Shown: one piece after another, positions 27,105 through 36,890 of the stretch
How positions within the stretch are numbered: the stretch's first letter is position 1
How the letters are laid out: each line of letters opens with the position of its first letter
Source of the DNA: Hyphomicrobiales bacterium
GTDB taxonomy: Bacteria > Pseudomonadota > Alphaproteobacteria > Rhizobiales > Xanthobacteraceae
Assembly: GCA_009377695.1 (NCBI GenBank)
Contig: WHTP01000026.1
Coordinates: 1 to 51,041, forward strand
Length of the DNA stretch: 51,041 bases
Reading direction: 5' to 3'
Made by a program: the position numbers and the translations under genes
The notes under the pieces: model-generated
Databases searched by the model: none
Told to the model about the DNA's origin: nothing
The model's input: only the letters and a program-made list of their open reading frames with translations

Positions 27105-28106
27105 TTAGAGCGCGAACCCGGCGGCCTCGACGAGCTCTTTGAGCGAGCTTTCGGGCCGCGCGCCCATGTGCTGGATCACTTCCGCGGCCGCCAGCGCGCC
27201 AAGCCGGGCGCAATTGCGGTGATCGACGCCGCGCGCGAGGCCGACCAAAAACCCGGCGGCGAACAGGTCTCCGGCCCCGGTCGCGTCGATGACCCTGTCG
27301 ACCGGCTCCGCCCGCACGGCGTCGTTCTGCTCGCGCGTAACGACGAGGGATCCCTGCTCGCTACGGGTCACGACCGCGAGCTTGGCATCATTGCGCACGG
27401 CGTTGACCGCGGTCTCGAAGTCTGCGGTCTGATAGAGGCTGTGCAGCTCGCGTTCGTTCGCGAACACGACGTCGACCGTGCCGTTGCGAAGGAGGCCGAG
27501 AAACTCCGCGCGATAGCGGTCGACGCAGAACGCGTCGGAAAGCGTCAGCGCGACGCGGCGGCCGGCGCCGTGCGCGATCGTCGCCGCCTTGAGAAATGCT
27601 TCCTTCGCGTGCGGCGGATCCCACAGATAGCCCTCGAGATAGGTGATCTGCGCTGCGGCGATCGCGTCTGGGTCGATGTCGTTCGGGTGCAGGTCCTGCG
27701 CCGCGCCGAGATAGGTGTTCATGGTGCGCTCGCCGTCGGGCGTCACCATGATGTAGCAGCGCGCGGTGGCCGGCCCATCGGATGCCGGCGGCGTCGAGAA
27801 TTCGACGCCCGCCGCACGGATGTCGTGCGCGAAGGTGTGACCGAACTCGTCATCCTTCACCTTGCCGACAAAGGCGCCGCGTGCACCGAGGCTCGCAACG
27901 CCGACAATGGTGTTGGCGGCCGAACCGCCCGAAATCTCCACCGCCGGACCCATCGCCTCGTAAATCGCTTCCGCGCGCGGCTGGTCGATCAGCGCCATGC
28001 CGCCCTTGGCCATGCCTTGCTTGACGAGGAAATTGTCGTCGGCGCGGGCGAGCACATCGACGATGGCGTTGCCGATGCCGATGACGTCATAGCGAAGCGT
28101 GGGCAT
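27105..28106 (-). CDS. PfkB-family kinase, probably adenosine kinase
   Basis: A protein of 333 residues with ribokinase/PfkB features. The opening is YDVIGIGNAIVDVLARADD, SGGSAANTIVGVASLGARGAFVGKVKDDEFG is the substrate loop, and the catalytic signature is VIDATGAGDLFAAGFLVGLA near the C-terminus. Overall similarity to alphaproteobacterial adenosine kinase-like proteins suggests phosphorylation of adenosine or a related nucleoside; other sugar kinases of the family cannot be excluded. It is transcribed away from murJ, and two CTAG elements lie between them. Confidence 0.88.
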   Translation of the reverse strand: MPTLRYDVIGIGNAIVDVLARADDNFLVKQGMAKGGMALIDQPRAEAIYEAMGPAVEISGGSAANTIVGVASLGARGAFVGKVKDDEFGHTFAHDIRAAGVEFSTPPASDGPATARCYIMVTPDGERTMNTYLGAAQDLHPNDIDPDAIAAAQITYLEGYLWDPPHAKEAFLKAATIAHGAGRRVALTLSDAFCVDRYRAEFLGLLRNGTVDVVFANERELHSLYQTADFETAVNAVRNDAKLAVVTRSEQGSLVVTREQNDAVRAEPVDRVIDATGAGDLFAAGFLVGLARGVDHRNCARLGALAAAEVIQHMGARPESSLKELVEAAGFAL

Positions 28107-28204
28107 GGTTTGATCGACCGATTGTTGTGGGGAAGGCCGGCACTATACCTGCCGTTTCCGGGGAGGCAATTGCGGTGAATGTCCGCGGGCACCGATACTG
28201 CACT

Positions 28205-28282
28205 CTAGTGGAGTGGATTTGACATTCGCGACCCACTGGCAGCAGGCGCGCAACGCGAATGTCAAATCCAAAACTCCACTAG
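28205..28282. repeat. CTAG hairpin element, subfamily C, copy C1
   Basis: 78 bp from CTAGTGGAGT to ACTCCACTAG; inner arms GGATTTGACATTCGCG / CGCGAATGTCAAATCC are a perfect 16-bp match. The right arm has the extra bases (CCAAAACTCC against GGAGTGG), facing the 13-bp spacer 28283-28295 (CAGCCCATATTTG). Confidence 0.92.
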
Positions 28283-28295
28283 CAGCCCATATTTG

Positions 28296-28371
28296 CTAGT
28301 GGTCCCTTGATTCTAACGTTCGCAAAGTCGCCCGCTGAGAAGGGATGCGAATGTTAGAATCGGACCACTAG
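28296..28371. repeat. CTAG hairpin element, subfamily D, copy D1
   Basis: 76 bp from CTAGTGGTCC to GGACCACTAG; inner arms GATTCTAACGTTCGCA / TGCGAATGTTAGAATC with one mismatch. The left arm is bulged (CTTGATT) toward the 13-bp spacer. It ends 15 bp before the murJ start, and the ribosome binding site GGAGG begins one base after its last CTAG. Confidence 0.92.
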
Positions 28372-28386
28372 TGGAGGCTCCTTCCC

Positions 28387-29934
28387 ATGTCCATGGCGCG
28401 CGATGTCACGACCGTCGGCGGTGCGACGGTATTATCGCGGCTGCTCGGCTTCCTGCGCGACGTCATGATTGCGGCAATCCTCGGTGCCGGCGTGCTCGCC
28501 GACGCATTCTTCATCGCGTTGCAGATTCCGAACCTGTTCCGCCGCCTGCTCGCCGAGGGCGCGCTCAATTCGGCGTTCGTCCCGCTGTGGCTACGCCGCA
28601 GGCAAGAGAATGGAGACCGTGGCACACGTCGCTTCAGCGAGGGCGTGCTCGGCGCGCTCGGCGTCGCGCTGGCGGCGACCGCGGTGCTGTGCGCACTGTT
28701 CGCACCGGCCGTCATCGCGTTGCTTGCGCCGGGCTTTGCGGCCGAGCCCACCATGTTCGCCGTCTACTTCCTGCGACTGTGTTCGCCCTACATTGCCATC
28801 GTTGGCCTCGTCGCGGTCATGGCGGCAACGCTGAACGCCGCCGGCAAGGTCGGTGCCGCGGCCTACGGACCGGTCATCTTCAACGCGGTCATGATCGCCG
28901 CCGCCGCGGGCGTCGCGATCAGCGGGCTTGGCGACTCGCGCGCGGTCGGCGCGATCCTGGCAGGCACGATCGTCGTTGCCGGGCTTTTCCAACTGGCCGT
29001 GGTCGGCGGCGCCATGTTGCGGCTCGATCAGCCCCCGACTGCACCGCGGCTCAGCGCATCACCGGACGTGCGTCGCTTCTTCCAGACAATGCTGCCGGCC
29101 GTGATCGCCGCCGGCATTCCGCAGCTTACGTTGATCGCCGGCACCGTTGTGGCCTCGTCGTCGCCTTCTGCAGTGTCGTGGCTGACCTATTCCTACCGGC
29201 TCTATGAGCTGCCGCTCGGCGTCGTCTCCATCGCCATCGCGTCTGTCATGACGCCGGCGATTGCCGCCCACGTCCGTGCCGACGATCGCGCCGCGTCGGG
29301 CTCCGCACAATCGCGCGCGTTCGAGATCGCGTTGGGCCTCGCGCTGCCGGCGGCAGCCGGGCTTGCCCTGCTGGCCGGACCAATCGTCGCCGGGCTGTTC
29401 GAGCGCGGCGCATTCACCGGCCGCGACACTGCCGCGGTCGCCGGTGCACTGGCCGCCATCGCACTCGGCATTCCCGGACACGCGCTGGAGAAGGTCCTCG
29501 CCTCGGTCTCGTTCGCGCATGAAGACACCCGCACGCCGATGCTGACGGCGCTCGTGGGGCTTGCGACCTCGGCAATCGGTGCGGTCCTGCTGTTCCGCAG
29601 TCAAGGTCATGTCGGCATCGCATTGGCGATTTCCGCGTGCGGCTGGGTCAGCGCCGCCCTGCTCGGCATCGTGCTGCTGCACCGCCATCAGCTTAGCGTC
29701 GACGCGCATTTCAAACGTCGCATGGCGATCATCGCCCTGGCGACGGTCCTGATGGCGATCGTGATCACCGGATTTCGGGCGCTGCTGACGCTGCCGGCCG
29801 GCGGCGGCTCGTCGGCCAGATCGCTCACCCTGATGGCCATTCTGGTCCTCTCCGGTTTGAGCGTCTATGTCGGGGTGTTGCGGGTCTTTGGCCTGATCCG
29901 GATCACCGACATCACGGGCCGCCGTCATCATTGA
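28387..29934 (+). CDS. murJ: Lipid II flippase MurJ
   Basis: A membrane protein of 515 residues with about 14 helices of the MOP exporter superfamily. The N-terminal [52 protein letters not shown] and the central [24 protein letters not shown] are MurJ signatures. It flips lipid II for peptidoglycan synthesis. murJ followed by trpS is the normal order in this bacterial order. The 5' side is bounded by the CTAG elements C1 and D1. Confidence 0.97.
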   Translation: MSMARDVTTVGGATVLSRLLGFLRDVMIAAILGAGVLADAFFIALQIPNLFRRLLAEGALNSAFVPLWLRRRQENGDRGTRRFSEGVLGALGVALAATAVLCALFAPAVIALLAPGFAAEPTMFAVYFLRLCSPYIAIVGLVAVMAATLNAAGKVGAAAYGPVIFNAVMIAAAAGVAISGLGDSRAVGAILAGTIVVAGLFQLAVVGGAMLRLDQPPTAPRLSASPDVRRFFQTMLPAVIAAGIPQLTLIAGTVVASSSPSAVSWLTYSYRLYELPLGVVSIAIASVMTPAIAAHVRADDRAASGSAQSRAFEIALGLALPAAAGLALLAGPIVAGLFERGAFTGRDTAAVAGALAAIALGIPGHALEKVLASVSFAHEDTRTPMLTALVGLATSAIGAVLLFRSQGHVGIALAISACGWVSAALLGIVLLHRHQLSVDAHFKRRMAIIALATVLMAIVITGFRALLTLPAGGGSSARSLTLMAILVLSGLSVYVGVLRVFGLIRITDITGRRHH

Positions 29935-29998
29935 CCGTTCCCCTTGCGCGGGCGCGTCGCGCCGTGGCATGGGAACGCCGCACATCAAAGGGCCCGCC

Positions 29999-31033
29999 AT
30001 GTCATTCAAGCAACGCGTTTTTTCCGGCGTGCAGCCGACCGGCAACCTGCACCTCGGCAACTATCTCGGCGCGGTGGTGAAGTTCGTTGAGCTGCAGACC
30101 AATTACGACTGCATCTACTGCGTCGTCGACCTGCACGCGATCACGACCTGGCAGGACCCAAAGGAATTGCCGCGCGCGATCCGTGAGGTGACCGCGGCCT
30201 TCATCGCCAGCGGCATTGACCCGAAGAAAAACATCGTCTTCAACCAGAGCCAAGTGGCGGAGCACGCCGAGCTCGCCTGGGTGTTCAATTGCGTCGCGCG
30301 GCTCGGCTGGCTCAACCGCATGACGCAATTCAAGGAGAAGGCCGGCAAGGATCGCGAGAATGCGTCGGTCGGTCTCTACGCCTATCCGAACCTGATGGCG
30401 GCCGACATCCTCGTCTACCGCGCAACACACGTGCCGGTCGGCGACGACCAGAAACAGCATCTCGAGCTCGCGCGCGATATCGCGCAGAAGTTCAACAACG
30501 ACTTCGGAGAGTCCGTTGCTGCCCATGGATTCGGCGACGCGTTCTTTCCGCAGCCCGAGCCATTGATCCAGGGGCCGGCGACGCGCGTGATGTCGCTGCG
30601 CGACGGCACCAAGAAGATGTCAAAGTCGGACCCGTCCGACCAGTCGCGCATCAACCTCACCGACGATGCGGACACCATCGCTTTGAAGGTGCGGCGGGCG
30701 AAGACCGATCCGGAGCCGCTGCCGAGCGAGGTCAAAGGCCTCGACGGACGGCCGGAGGCCGATAATCTCGTCGGCATCTATGCCGCCCTTGCGGGAACGG
30801 CCAAAGCCGAGGTCTTGAAAGAGTTCGGCGGCGCACAATTTTCGACTTTCAAGGCCGCGCTGACCGATCTCCTGGTCACGAAACTCAGCCCGATCACCGC
30901 GGAAATGCGCCGCCTGGTCGCCGATCCCGCTTATATCGACTCGATCCTGGCCGACGGCTCGGCCCGCGCGCAGGTGGGCGCTGCCGAAACGATGAAGTCT
31001 GTCAAGGATATCGTCGGCCTCATCCGCCGATAA
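29999..31033 (+). CDS. trpS: Tryptophan-tRNA ligase
   Basis: Class Ic aminoacyl-tRNA synthetase of 344 residues charging tRNA-Trp. The ATP-binding motif of the HIGH type is [13 protein letters not shown] (about residues 13-25), and the KMSKS loop is at 206-210 ([12 protein letters not shown]). [23 protein letters not shown] is intact. The start [15 protein letters not shown] is chosen; the frame stays open a little upstream without family similarity. 64 bp after murJ. Confidence 0.97.
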   Translation: MSFKQRVFSGVQPTGNLHLGNYLGAVVKFVELQTNYDCIYCVVDLHAITTWQDPKELPRAIREVTAAFIASGIDPKKNIVFNQSQVAEHAELAWVFNCVARLGWLNRMTQFKEKAGKDRENASVGLYAYPNLMAADILVYRATHVPVGDDQKQHLELARDIAQKFNNDFGESVAAHGFGDAFFPQPEPLIQGPATRVMSLRDGTKKMSKSDPSDQSRINLTDDADTIALKVRRAKTDPEPLPSEVKGLDGRPEADNLVGIYAALAGTAKAEVLKEFGGAQFSTFKAALTDLLVTKLSPITAEMRRLVADPAYIDSILADGSARAQVGAAETMKSVKDIVGLIRR

Positions 31034-31093
31034 TCACGGCCCGACCACGAACCGGCTTGTCCCCCTGCCGAGCGCCGTGCAAGATTCACGACC

Positions 31094-31588
31094 ATGAGCA
31101 CCAAGCGCCGAAGCTACGAGGCCGGCCACTCGCCGAAGTTCCTGGTTGTCATCGACGATAGTCCGGAATGCGACCGCGCGGTCTATTTCGCCAGCCGGCG
31201 TGCGTTACGCACCGGCGCCAGCGTGATCATGTTGCGCGTGATCGAAACCCAGGACCGCAATCAACAATGGCTGGGCGTCGCCGACATCATGCGCGCGGAA
31301 GCGCATGAGGAGGCGAACGCAGTCCTTGACCGCCATGCTGCACGTGCGTCGAGCATCACCGGGGTGATGCCTGAGCGGGTGATCCGCGAAGGTGACAAGG
31401 CTGAGGAACTGCTCAAGCTGATCGAGGAGGATGAAGACATCGCGGTCCTGGTCCTCGCCGCCGCCGCCGGCAAGGAAGGCCCCGGTCCCTTGGTCGCGAG
31501 CCTCGCCAAGAACGCCGGCGATTTCCCAATTCCGGTGGGCTTTGTTCCGGGTCACCTCAGCGACGAAGACCTCGACACGATGTCATAG
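31094..31588 (+). CDS. Universal stress protein
   Basis: A UspA-fold protein of 164 residues. FLVVIDDSPECDRAVYFASRRALRTGASVIMLRVIE is the conserved first strand and helix; RVIREGDKAEELLKLIEEDEDIAVLVLAAAAG is the central part. The usual ATP-binding G-x2-G-x9-G signature is not clear, so it may be a non-nucleotide-binding type. A Usp gene after trpS is common in this order. Its role in stress resistance is inferred from the family only. Confidence 0.9.
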   Translation: MSTKRRSYEAGHSPKFLVVIDDSPECDRAVYFASRRALRTGASVIMLRVIETQDRNQQWLGVADIMRAEAHEEANAVLDRHAARASSITGVMPERVIREGDKAEELLKLIEEDEDIAVLVLAAAAGKEGPGPLVASLAKNAGDFPIPVGFVPGHLSDEDLDTMS

Positions 31589-31800
31589 GACCTGAGACAT
31601 CATAGGACCTGAGACCCCTCGCGTCCCGGTCCAGTTCGCGCGTAATCTCCGTCCCAAAGCCGGCGGCCATCCGGATCAAGTCCAGGCATGCTTTCCCGGG
31701 ATCATGCGCTAAGCCCTTGAACTTCCTATCTGCGCAGCCACCTATTAGAATGATATTTGACGCATTGGCGCCTTTCAGGGCGCCGGCCATGGAGCAAGGC

Positions 31801-32367
31801 ATGTTCATCCAGACCGAAGCGACACCCAACCCGGCGACGCTCAAGTTCCTGCCGGGCCGCACGGTGCTTCCGCACGGAACGCTCGAGATCCGCGACGCCG
31901 CCACCGCCGCACAGTCGCCGCTCGCGGAGCGGCTGTTCAGGATCGATGGCGTGTCCGGCGTTTTCCTCGGTTCGGACTTTATCTCAATCACCAAATCCGC
32001 AGGTGAGTGGCCGCAGCTCAAGCCCGCGATCCTCGGCGCCGTCATGGAGCATTTCATGTCGGGTGCGCCGATCCTGCACGGCGAAGCTGCCGCAAACACC
32101 GGAGCAGCCGACGACGAGTTCTTCGAGTCGAAGGATACCGAGACCGTTACGACCATCAAGGAATTGATCGAGACGCGCGTCCGGCCCGCGGTCGCCAATG
32201 ACGGCGGCGACATCACCTTCCGCGGCTTCAAGGATGGCGTCGTCTATCTCGACATGAAGGGCGCCTGCGCGGGTTGCCCGTCGTCGACCGCAACGCTGCG
32301 CCACGGCATCCAGAATCTGCTGCGCCATTACCTTCCCGACGTGGTCGAAGTGCGCCCGATGTCCTGA
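31801..32367 (+). CDS. nfuA: Fe-S cluster scaffold/carrier NfuA
   Basis: A protein of 188 residues with an N-terminal Nfu domain (MFIQTEATPNPATLKFLPG) and a C-terminal NifU-like domain carrying the cluster-binding CxxC at C156 and C159 (KGACAGCPSSTATL). It transfers [4Fe-4S] clusters to target enzymes; aconitase and the methylthiotransferases in this window are the kind of client known for the family. The start is taken at MFIQTEA, the universal N-terminus, rather than at upstream in-frame ATGs. Confidence 0.96.
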   Translation: MFIQTEATPNPATLKFLPGRTVLPHGTLEIRDAATAAQSPLAERLFRIDGVSGVFLGSDFISITKSAGEWPQLKPAILGAVMEHFMSGAPILHGEAAANTGAADDEFFESKDTETVTTIKELIETRVRPAVANDGGDITFRGFKDGVVYLDMKGACAGCPSSTATLRHGIQNLLRHYLPDVVEVRPMS

Positions 32368-32463
32368 ACTCGGCGCGGGTCCTTTCGCCGGTTCGTGATA
32401 GACTTAGCCGCGTTGGGTTCTTTGGTCGTCCTCGCGTGAGGATGACGGGGCGGCGGGCAAGCT

Positions 32464-33147
32464 ATGCGTGTTCTAGCCATCGACACCGCGCTTGCGGCCT
32501 GTTCGGCCGCCGTGCTCGACACGCGTTATGTCGCGGTGGCCGCGAGCGAGACGCTGCCGATGACGCGGGGGCACGCCGAAGCGATCATGCCGCTGATCGC
32601 GCGGGTAATGGATCAGGCCGGAGTCGAGTTCGCCAATCTTGATCGCATTGCCGTCACCACCGGCCCTGGCAGTTTCACCGGACTGCGCGTCGGCATCTCC
32701 GCCGCGCGCGGCATCGCGCTCGCGGCCGGCAAGCCAGCCGTCGGATTGTCGACGCTGGCCGGATATGCGGCGCCTCACATTGCCGACAACGATGACTCTG
32801 CGGTGGTGGTGGTGATCGACGCGCGGCATGAGCATGTCTACCTGCAGGTCTTTGGGATCGGCGGGAAGACCGTCGTGCCGCCGCGTATTGCCCCACTGCG
32901 CGAAGCGGTGCGAGCAGCGACCACAGGTCCTGCACGCATCGTCGGCTCGGGCGCCGAACTGGTCGTCGCGCAATGGCCCAAGTCCGAGCCACCGCCGGTG
33001 CTGGTCGAGCAACTGGGCGCGCCCGACATCGGCTGGATCGCGCGGCTCGGCGCAGCGGCCGCCGAGGGTCATGGGCCACCGAAGCCGCTCTACCTCCGCG
33101 CGCCCGACGCGCAGCCGCAAGACGCCTCGCGGCTGCCACGCCGATGA
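32464..33147 (+). CDS. tsaB: tRNA t6A synthesis protein TsaB
   Basis: A protein of 227 residues of the ASKHA fold, MRVLAIDTALAACSAAVLD, with the TsaB signature VTTGPGSFTGLRVGISAARGIALA. It partners TsaD/TsaE in adding threonylcarbamoyl to A37 of tRNAs; MtaB, encoded elsewhere in the window, modifies the same base further. Its stop overlaps the rimI start (ATGA), so the two are translationally coupled. Confidence 0.95.
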   Translation: MRVLAIDTALAACSAAVLDTRYVAVAASETLPMTRGHAEAIMPLIARVMDQAGVEFANLDRIAVTTGPGSFTGLRVGISAARGIALAAGKPAVGLSTLAGYAAPHIADNDDSAVVVVIDARHEHVYLQVFGIGGKTVVPPRIAPLREAVRAATTGPARIVGSGAELVVAQWPKSEPPPVLVEQLGAPDIGWIARLGAAAAEGHGPPKPLYLRAPDAQPQDASRLPRR

Positions 33148-33629
33148 TCGCGCTTCTCTCCCGGCTATTCTCCCGACGCGAGCCCGTGCTGTCGGAGGCG
33201 ACACCGCAGGACGCCGCCGCCATCGCGAAGCTGCACGCCGCATCGTTCAATCGCGGCTGGAGCGAGGATGAAATCGACCGCCTGATGCTCGAACGCAACG
33301 TGCTCACGCATCGCGCCACCGTGAATGGGCGACTGGTCGGATTCATCATATCGCGCATCGCTGCCGGCGAAGCAGAAATCCTGTCGGTCGCCGTTGCAAC
33401 GTCCTACCGCCGCAAAGGCCTCGCACGGCGGATGCTCAACCTCCATATGGGACGGCTCGCAGGCTCAGGCACGCGCGTCCTCTTTCTCGAAGTGGATGAA
33501 GGCAACGCGGCCGCCTGCCAGCTTTACCGGCGCGCAGGTTTCCGCGAGGCCGGTCGACGCGAAGGCTACTACACGATGGCCGATGGCAAGCGCGCGACCG
33601 CGCTGGTGCTTCGGCGTGATCTGACGTAA
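33144..33629 (+). CDS. rimI: Ribosomal protein S18-alanine N-acetyltransferase RimI
   Basis: A GNAT protein of 161 residues. LHAASFNRGWSEDEIDRLM is the RimI-type N-terminal motif, AEILSVAVATSYRRKGLARRML the acetyl-CoA loop, and LEVDEGNAAACQLYRRAGF with GRREGYY the C-terminal motif. It acetylates S18 in known members. The ATG overlaps the tsaB stop; tsaB-rimI-fur is a standard cluster. Confidence 0.93.
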   Translation: MIALLSRLFSRREPVLSEATPQDAAAIAKLHAASFNRGWSEDEIDRLMLERNVLTHRATVNGRLVGFIISRIAAGEAEILSVAVATSYRRKGLARRMLNLHMGRLAGSGTRVLFLEVDEGNAAACQLYRRAGFREAGRREGYYTMADGKRATALVLRRDLT

Positions 33630-33690
33630 CGGCATCGTGATGCGGCGTTGTGCGAGGTCCTTCGTACCAAAAGTCTGGTGCGAGTTTGAT

Positions 33691-33751
33691 GCAGGGCTTG
33701 TTGGATGCAAGCTTGTTGGATGCAGGGTTGTTGGATGCAGGGTTGGGCGAT
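33691..33751. repeat. 15-bp tandem repeat upstream of fur
   Basis: Four units of GCAGGGTTGTTGGAT (first 16 bp, the rest 15; the last diverged to GCAGGGTTGGGCGAT). It lies between rimI and fur and ends 47 bp before the fur start. Confidence 0.85.
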
Positions 33752-33798
33752 GGATTTGGGCCCCCCTGCCGTGATATGCGGAACCACGGAGAAAGGCC

Positions 33799-34233
33799 GT
33801 GATCGAATCGAAAACCAAGGACATTGAGGCGCTTTGCGCCGCCAAGGGCATGCGCATGACCGAGCAGCGGCGCGTGATCGCGCGGGTGCTCGCGGCGGCC
33901 GACGATCATCCCGATGTCGAGGAGCTTTATCGCCGTTGTTCCGCCATCGACGACCGCATCTCGATCTCAACGGTCTATCGCACGGTGAAGCTGTTCGAGG
34001 ATGCCGGCATCATTGAACGGCACGATTTCCGCGACGGCCGGGCCCGTTACGAGCAGATTCCAGAGGCCCATCACGATCATCTGATCAATCTGCGCACCGG
34101 CGAGGTCATCGAGTTCCAGTCGGAGGAGATCGAGCGCCTGCAAGCGGAAGTGGCGCGGCGGCTCGGCTACCGCCTGGTCGATCACCGGCTGGAGCTTTAT
34201 GCCGTTCCGCTAGACGACAAGACCGGCCGTTAG
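33799..34233 (+). CDS. fur: Fur-family metal-responsive regulator
   Basis: A protein of 144 residues with a winged helix (TEQRRVIARVLAAADDHPDVEELYRR, ISISTVYRTVKLFEDAGII) and metal-site residues in EAHHDHLINL. The CxxC pairs that hold structural zinc in E. coli Fur are absent: the usual HHDHLxCxxCG reads HHDHLINLRTGEVIEF. This is typical of the alphaproteobacterial Fur/Mur branch, where the protein often answers to manganese, so Mur is an alternative name. The start is GTG with GAGAAAGG before it. Next is miaB, as usual. Confidence 0.92.
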   Translation: MIESKTKDIEALCAAKGMRMTEQRRVIARVLAAADDHPDVEELYRRCSAIDDRISISTVYRTVKLFEDAGIIERHDFRDGRARYEQIPEAHHDHLINLRTGEVIEFQSEEIERLQAEVARRLGYRLVDHRLELYAVPLDDKTGR

Positions 34234-34443
34234 CCCACCTGTCCGGGCGCGCGGAACGAGAACGAGGCCGAGACACGCGCAACGGGGCCCCCAAGCATCC
34301 CACAGGCAGCGGCCATTTCAAATTGCCGGAAAACCCGCTAAACCCGCGCCTTCCATAGCGGTCGATCGCCGTCATGGCCAATTGCTCACGCCTTTGATAT
34401 CATTGGGAAAAGCGTTTCGAACCAGGAAATCGACCAGACCGGC

Positions 34444-35838
34444 ATGAGCGGAGCCCGCAAGGTCCATATCAAGTCATTCGGCTGTCAGATGAACGTCTAC
34501 GATTCCCATCGTATGGCAGACACGCTTGCATCCGAAGGCTTCATCGAGACCGCGACGCCGGATGACGCCGACCTCGTCATCCTCAACACCTGCCATATCC
34601 GCGAGAAGGCCGCCGAGAAGATCTATTCCGAGCTCGGGCGCATCCGCGTGATGAAGCAGGAGGCGGCGCGCGACGGCCGCCACCTGATGATCGCGGTTGC
34701 GGGCTGCGTCGCGCAGGCCGAGGGCGGAGAAATTCTCCGCCGGGCGCCCGCAGTCGATCTCGTGGTCGGACCGCAGAGCTATCACCGCCTACCGGACCTG
34801 CTCGCGCGCGTCGCGCGCGGCGAGGCCGTGATCGACACAGAATTTCCTGTCGAGGACAAGTTCGATCATCTCAAAGCGCCGAGCCGCGAAGCGACCCGTG
34901 CGCGCGGCGTCTCCGCCTTCGTCACCGTGCAGGAAGGCTGTGACAAGTTCTGCACCTTCTGTGTCGTACCCTATACGCGCGGCGCCGAAGTCTCGCGGCC
35001 CGTTGCCAAGATCGTCGCCGAAGTCGAGCGGCTTGCCGATGCCGGAGTCCGGGAGGTCTCGCTGATCGGCCAGAACGTCAACGCCTTTCATGGCGAAGGG
35101 CCGGACGGCCGCGCATGGACGCTTGGCCGCCTGCTGCACCGCATTGCCGAGGTGCCCGGCATCGCCCGCCTGCGCTACACCACCAGCCATCCTTGTGATG
35201 TCGAAGACAGCTTGATCGCCGCGCATCGCGGTCTCGATGCGCTGATGCCGTATCTGCACCTGCCGGTGCAATCAGGTTCCGACCGCATTCTCGACGCGAT
35301 GAATCGCCGCCACACCCGCGTGGACTATCTCGACGTGATCGCGCGCATCAGGAATGCGCAGCCGGCGATCGCGTTCTCGTCGGATTTCATCGTCGGCTTT
35401 CCCGGCGAGACCGAAGACGATTTCCGCGCCACGCTGTCGTTGGTCGACGAGGTCGGATTCGCAGGTGCATTCTCGTTCAAATACTCGCCGCGCCCCGGCA
35501 CGCCCGCGGCGGACATGGCAGGTCAGCTATCAGAAGACGTCAAGACGGAGCGGCTGCACCAGCTGCAGGCGCTTCTTGACACCCATCAAAAGGCTTTCAA
35601 CGCCGGCTGCGTGGGGCAAAGCTTCGACGTGCTGTTCGAAAAGGCGGCACGGCATCCTGGCCAGATCGTCGGCCGCTCCCCATATCTGCAGCCCGTTCAT
35701 GTCATGGCGCCGCCGTCAATCATTGGCACGGTTTGCCGGGTCACGGTCACGGAAGCGAGCGCGAACAGCCTGTTCGGCGAGCTTGATGCGGCACCCATGC
35801 AGCACGGCGAACCGATGATGGCGGAAGCAGGAGGCTAA
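34444..35838 (+). CDS. miaB: tRNA i6A37 methylthiotransferase MiaB
   Basis: A protein of 464 residues. [18 protein letters not shown] starts the UPF0004 domain (C14); the radical-SAM cluster is C166, C170 and C173 in GCDKFCTFC; a C-terminal TRAM domain ends the protein. It converts i6A37 to ms2i6A37 in tRNAs reading UNN codons. Together with mtaB the window encodes both tRNA methylthiotransferases. phoH follows after five bases, pointing to an operon. Confidence 0.97.
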   Translation: MSGARKVHIKSFGCQMNVYDSHRMADTLASEGFIETATPDDADLVILNTCHIREKAAEKIYSELGRIRVMKQEAARDGRHLMIAVAGCVAQAEGGEILRRAPAVDLVVGPQSYHRLPDLLARVARGEAVIDTEFPVEDKFDHLKAPSREATRARGVSAFVTVQEGCDKFCTFCVVPYTRGAEVSRPVAKIVAEVERLADAGVREVSLIGQNVNAFHGEGPDGRAWTLGRLLHRIAEVPGIARLRYTTSHPCDVEDSLIAAHRGLDALMPYLHLPVQSGSDRILDAMNRRHTRVDYLDVIARIRNAQPAIAFSSDFIVGFPGETEDDFRATLSLVDEVGFAGAFSFKYSPRPGTPAADMAGQLSEDVKTERLHQLQALLDTHQKAFNAGCVGQSFDVLFEKAARHPGQIVGRSPYLQPVHVMAPPSIIGTVCRVTVTEASANSLFGELDAAPMQHGEPMMAEAGG

Positions 35839-35843
35839 GACCG

Positions 35844-36890
35844 TTGCGCACGACCAAGTCGGACACCGGAACGACGATCACAGTCGCGGAGACTGCGGAA
35901 AACAGCGCCCCCACCCATCTCGTTCTCACCTTTGAGGACAACCGTCTGGCTTCGCAACTGTTCGGCCAATACGGACAAAACCTGGCCCTGATCGAACGGC
36001 GGCTCGGCGCCGCCGTGGATCAGCGCGGCAACCAGGTCACGCTCGAGGGTTCGCGCGACGCGGTCGAGCAAGCCCGCCGTGTGCTGCAGGGCCTCTATGA
36101 GCGGCTCGGTCGCGACGGCGAGGTCTCCTCGGGCGACGTCGAGGGCGCGATCCGGCTCGCGATCTCGCAGGGCTCGTTGTTCGACTACGATCCCGCGACC
36201 ACGCGACCAAGTTTCGACGAAATCAACTTGCGCAAGCGGCTGGTGCGCGCGCGCACCGCGGCGCAGGACGCCTACATTCGTGCGCTGCGGCGGCACGAAC
36301 TGGTGTTCGGCATCGGCCCTGCCGGCACCGGCAAGACCTGGCTTGCGGTCGCGCATGCCGTGCAGCTCTTCGAGCGCAAGGAAGTCGACCGCATCGTCCT
36401 GTCGCGGCCGGCGGTGGAAGCCGGTGAGCGGCTCGGCTTCCTGCCCGGCGACATGCGCGAGAAGGTCGATCCTTATCTGCGGCCGATCTACGACGCGCTC
36501 TACGACCTGATGGATTCGCGAATCGTCGAACGGGCCCTGCAAGCGGGCGAGATCGAGATTGCGCCGCTCGCATTCATGCGCGGCCGCACGCTATCGAATG
36601 CCATCGTGATCCTGGACGAAGCGCAGAACACGACGTCGATGCAGATGAAGATGTTTCTCACTCGGCTTGGCGAGAACAGCCGCATGATCGTCACCGGCGA
36701 TCCGAGCCAGGTCGACCTGCCTTACGGGCAGGTGTCTGGCCTCGCCGAAGCGACGCGCCTTCTTGCGACTGTCGAAGGAATTTCCCAGATCACTTTCACT
36801 GCGCAGGACGTGGTCCGCCACGAGCTGGTGGGGCGCATCGTTGAAGCCTACGACAAGGCGGCCCTCGCAACGCGAGACGCAAAACCGTGA
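35844..36890 (+). CDS. phoH: PhoH-family ATPase
   Basis: A protein of 348 residues. The N-terminal part (LTFEDNRLASQLFGQYGQNLALIERRLG) is a KH-like region; the PhoH P-loop is GPAGTGKT (158-165), followed by DRIVLSRPAVEAGERLGFLPGD and the Walker B IVILDEAQN. The start is TTG, with AGGAGG nine bases upstream. PhoH-like proteins are RNA-linked ATPases commonly encoded next to ybeY. Its stop overlaps the ybeY start (GTGA). Confidence 0.95.
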   Translation: MRTTKSDTGTTITVAETAENSAPTHLVLTFEDNRLASQLFGQYGQNLALIERRLGAAVDQRGNQVTLEGSRDAVEQARRVLQGLYERLGRDGEVSSGDVEGAIRLAISQGSLFDYDPATTRPSFDEINLRKRLVRARTAAQDAYIRALRRHELVFGIGPAGTGKTWLAVAHAVQLFERKEVDRIVLSRPAVEAGERLGFLPGDMREKVDPYLRPIYDALYDLMDSRIVERALQAGEIEIAPLAFMRGRTLSNAIVILDEAQNTTSMQMKMFLTRLGENSRMIVTGDPSQVDLPYGQVSGLAEATRLLATVEGISQITFTAQDVVRHELVGRIVEAYDKAALATRDAKP

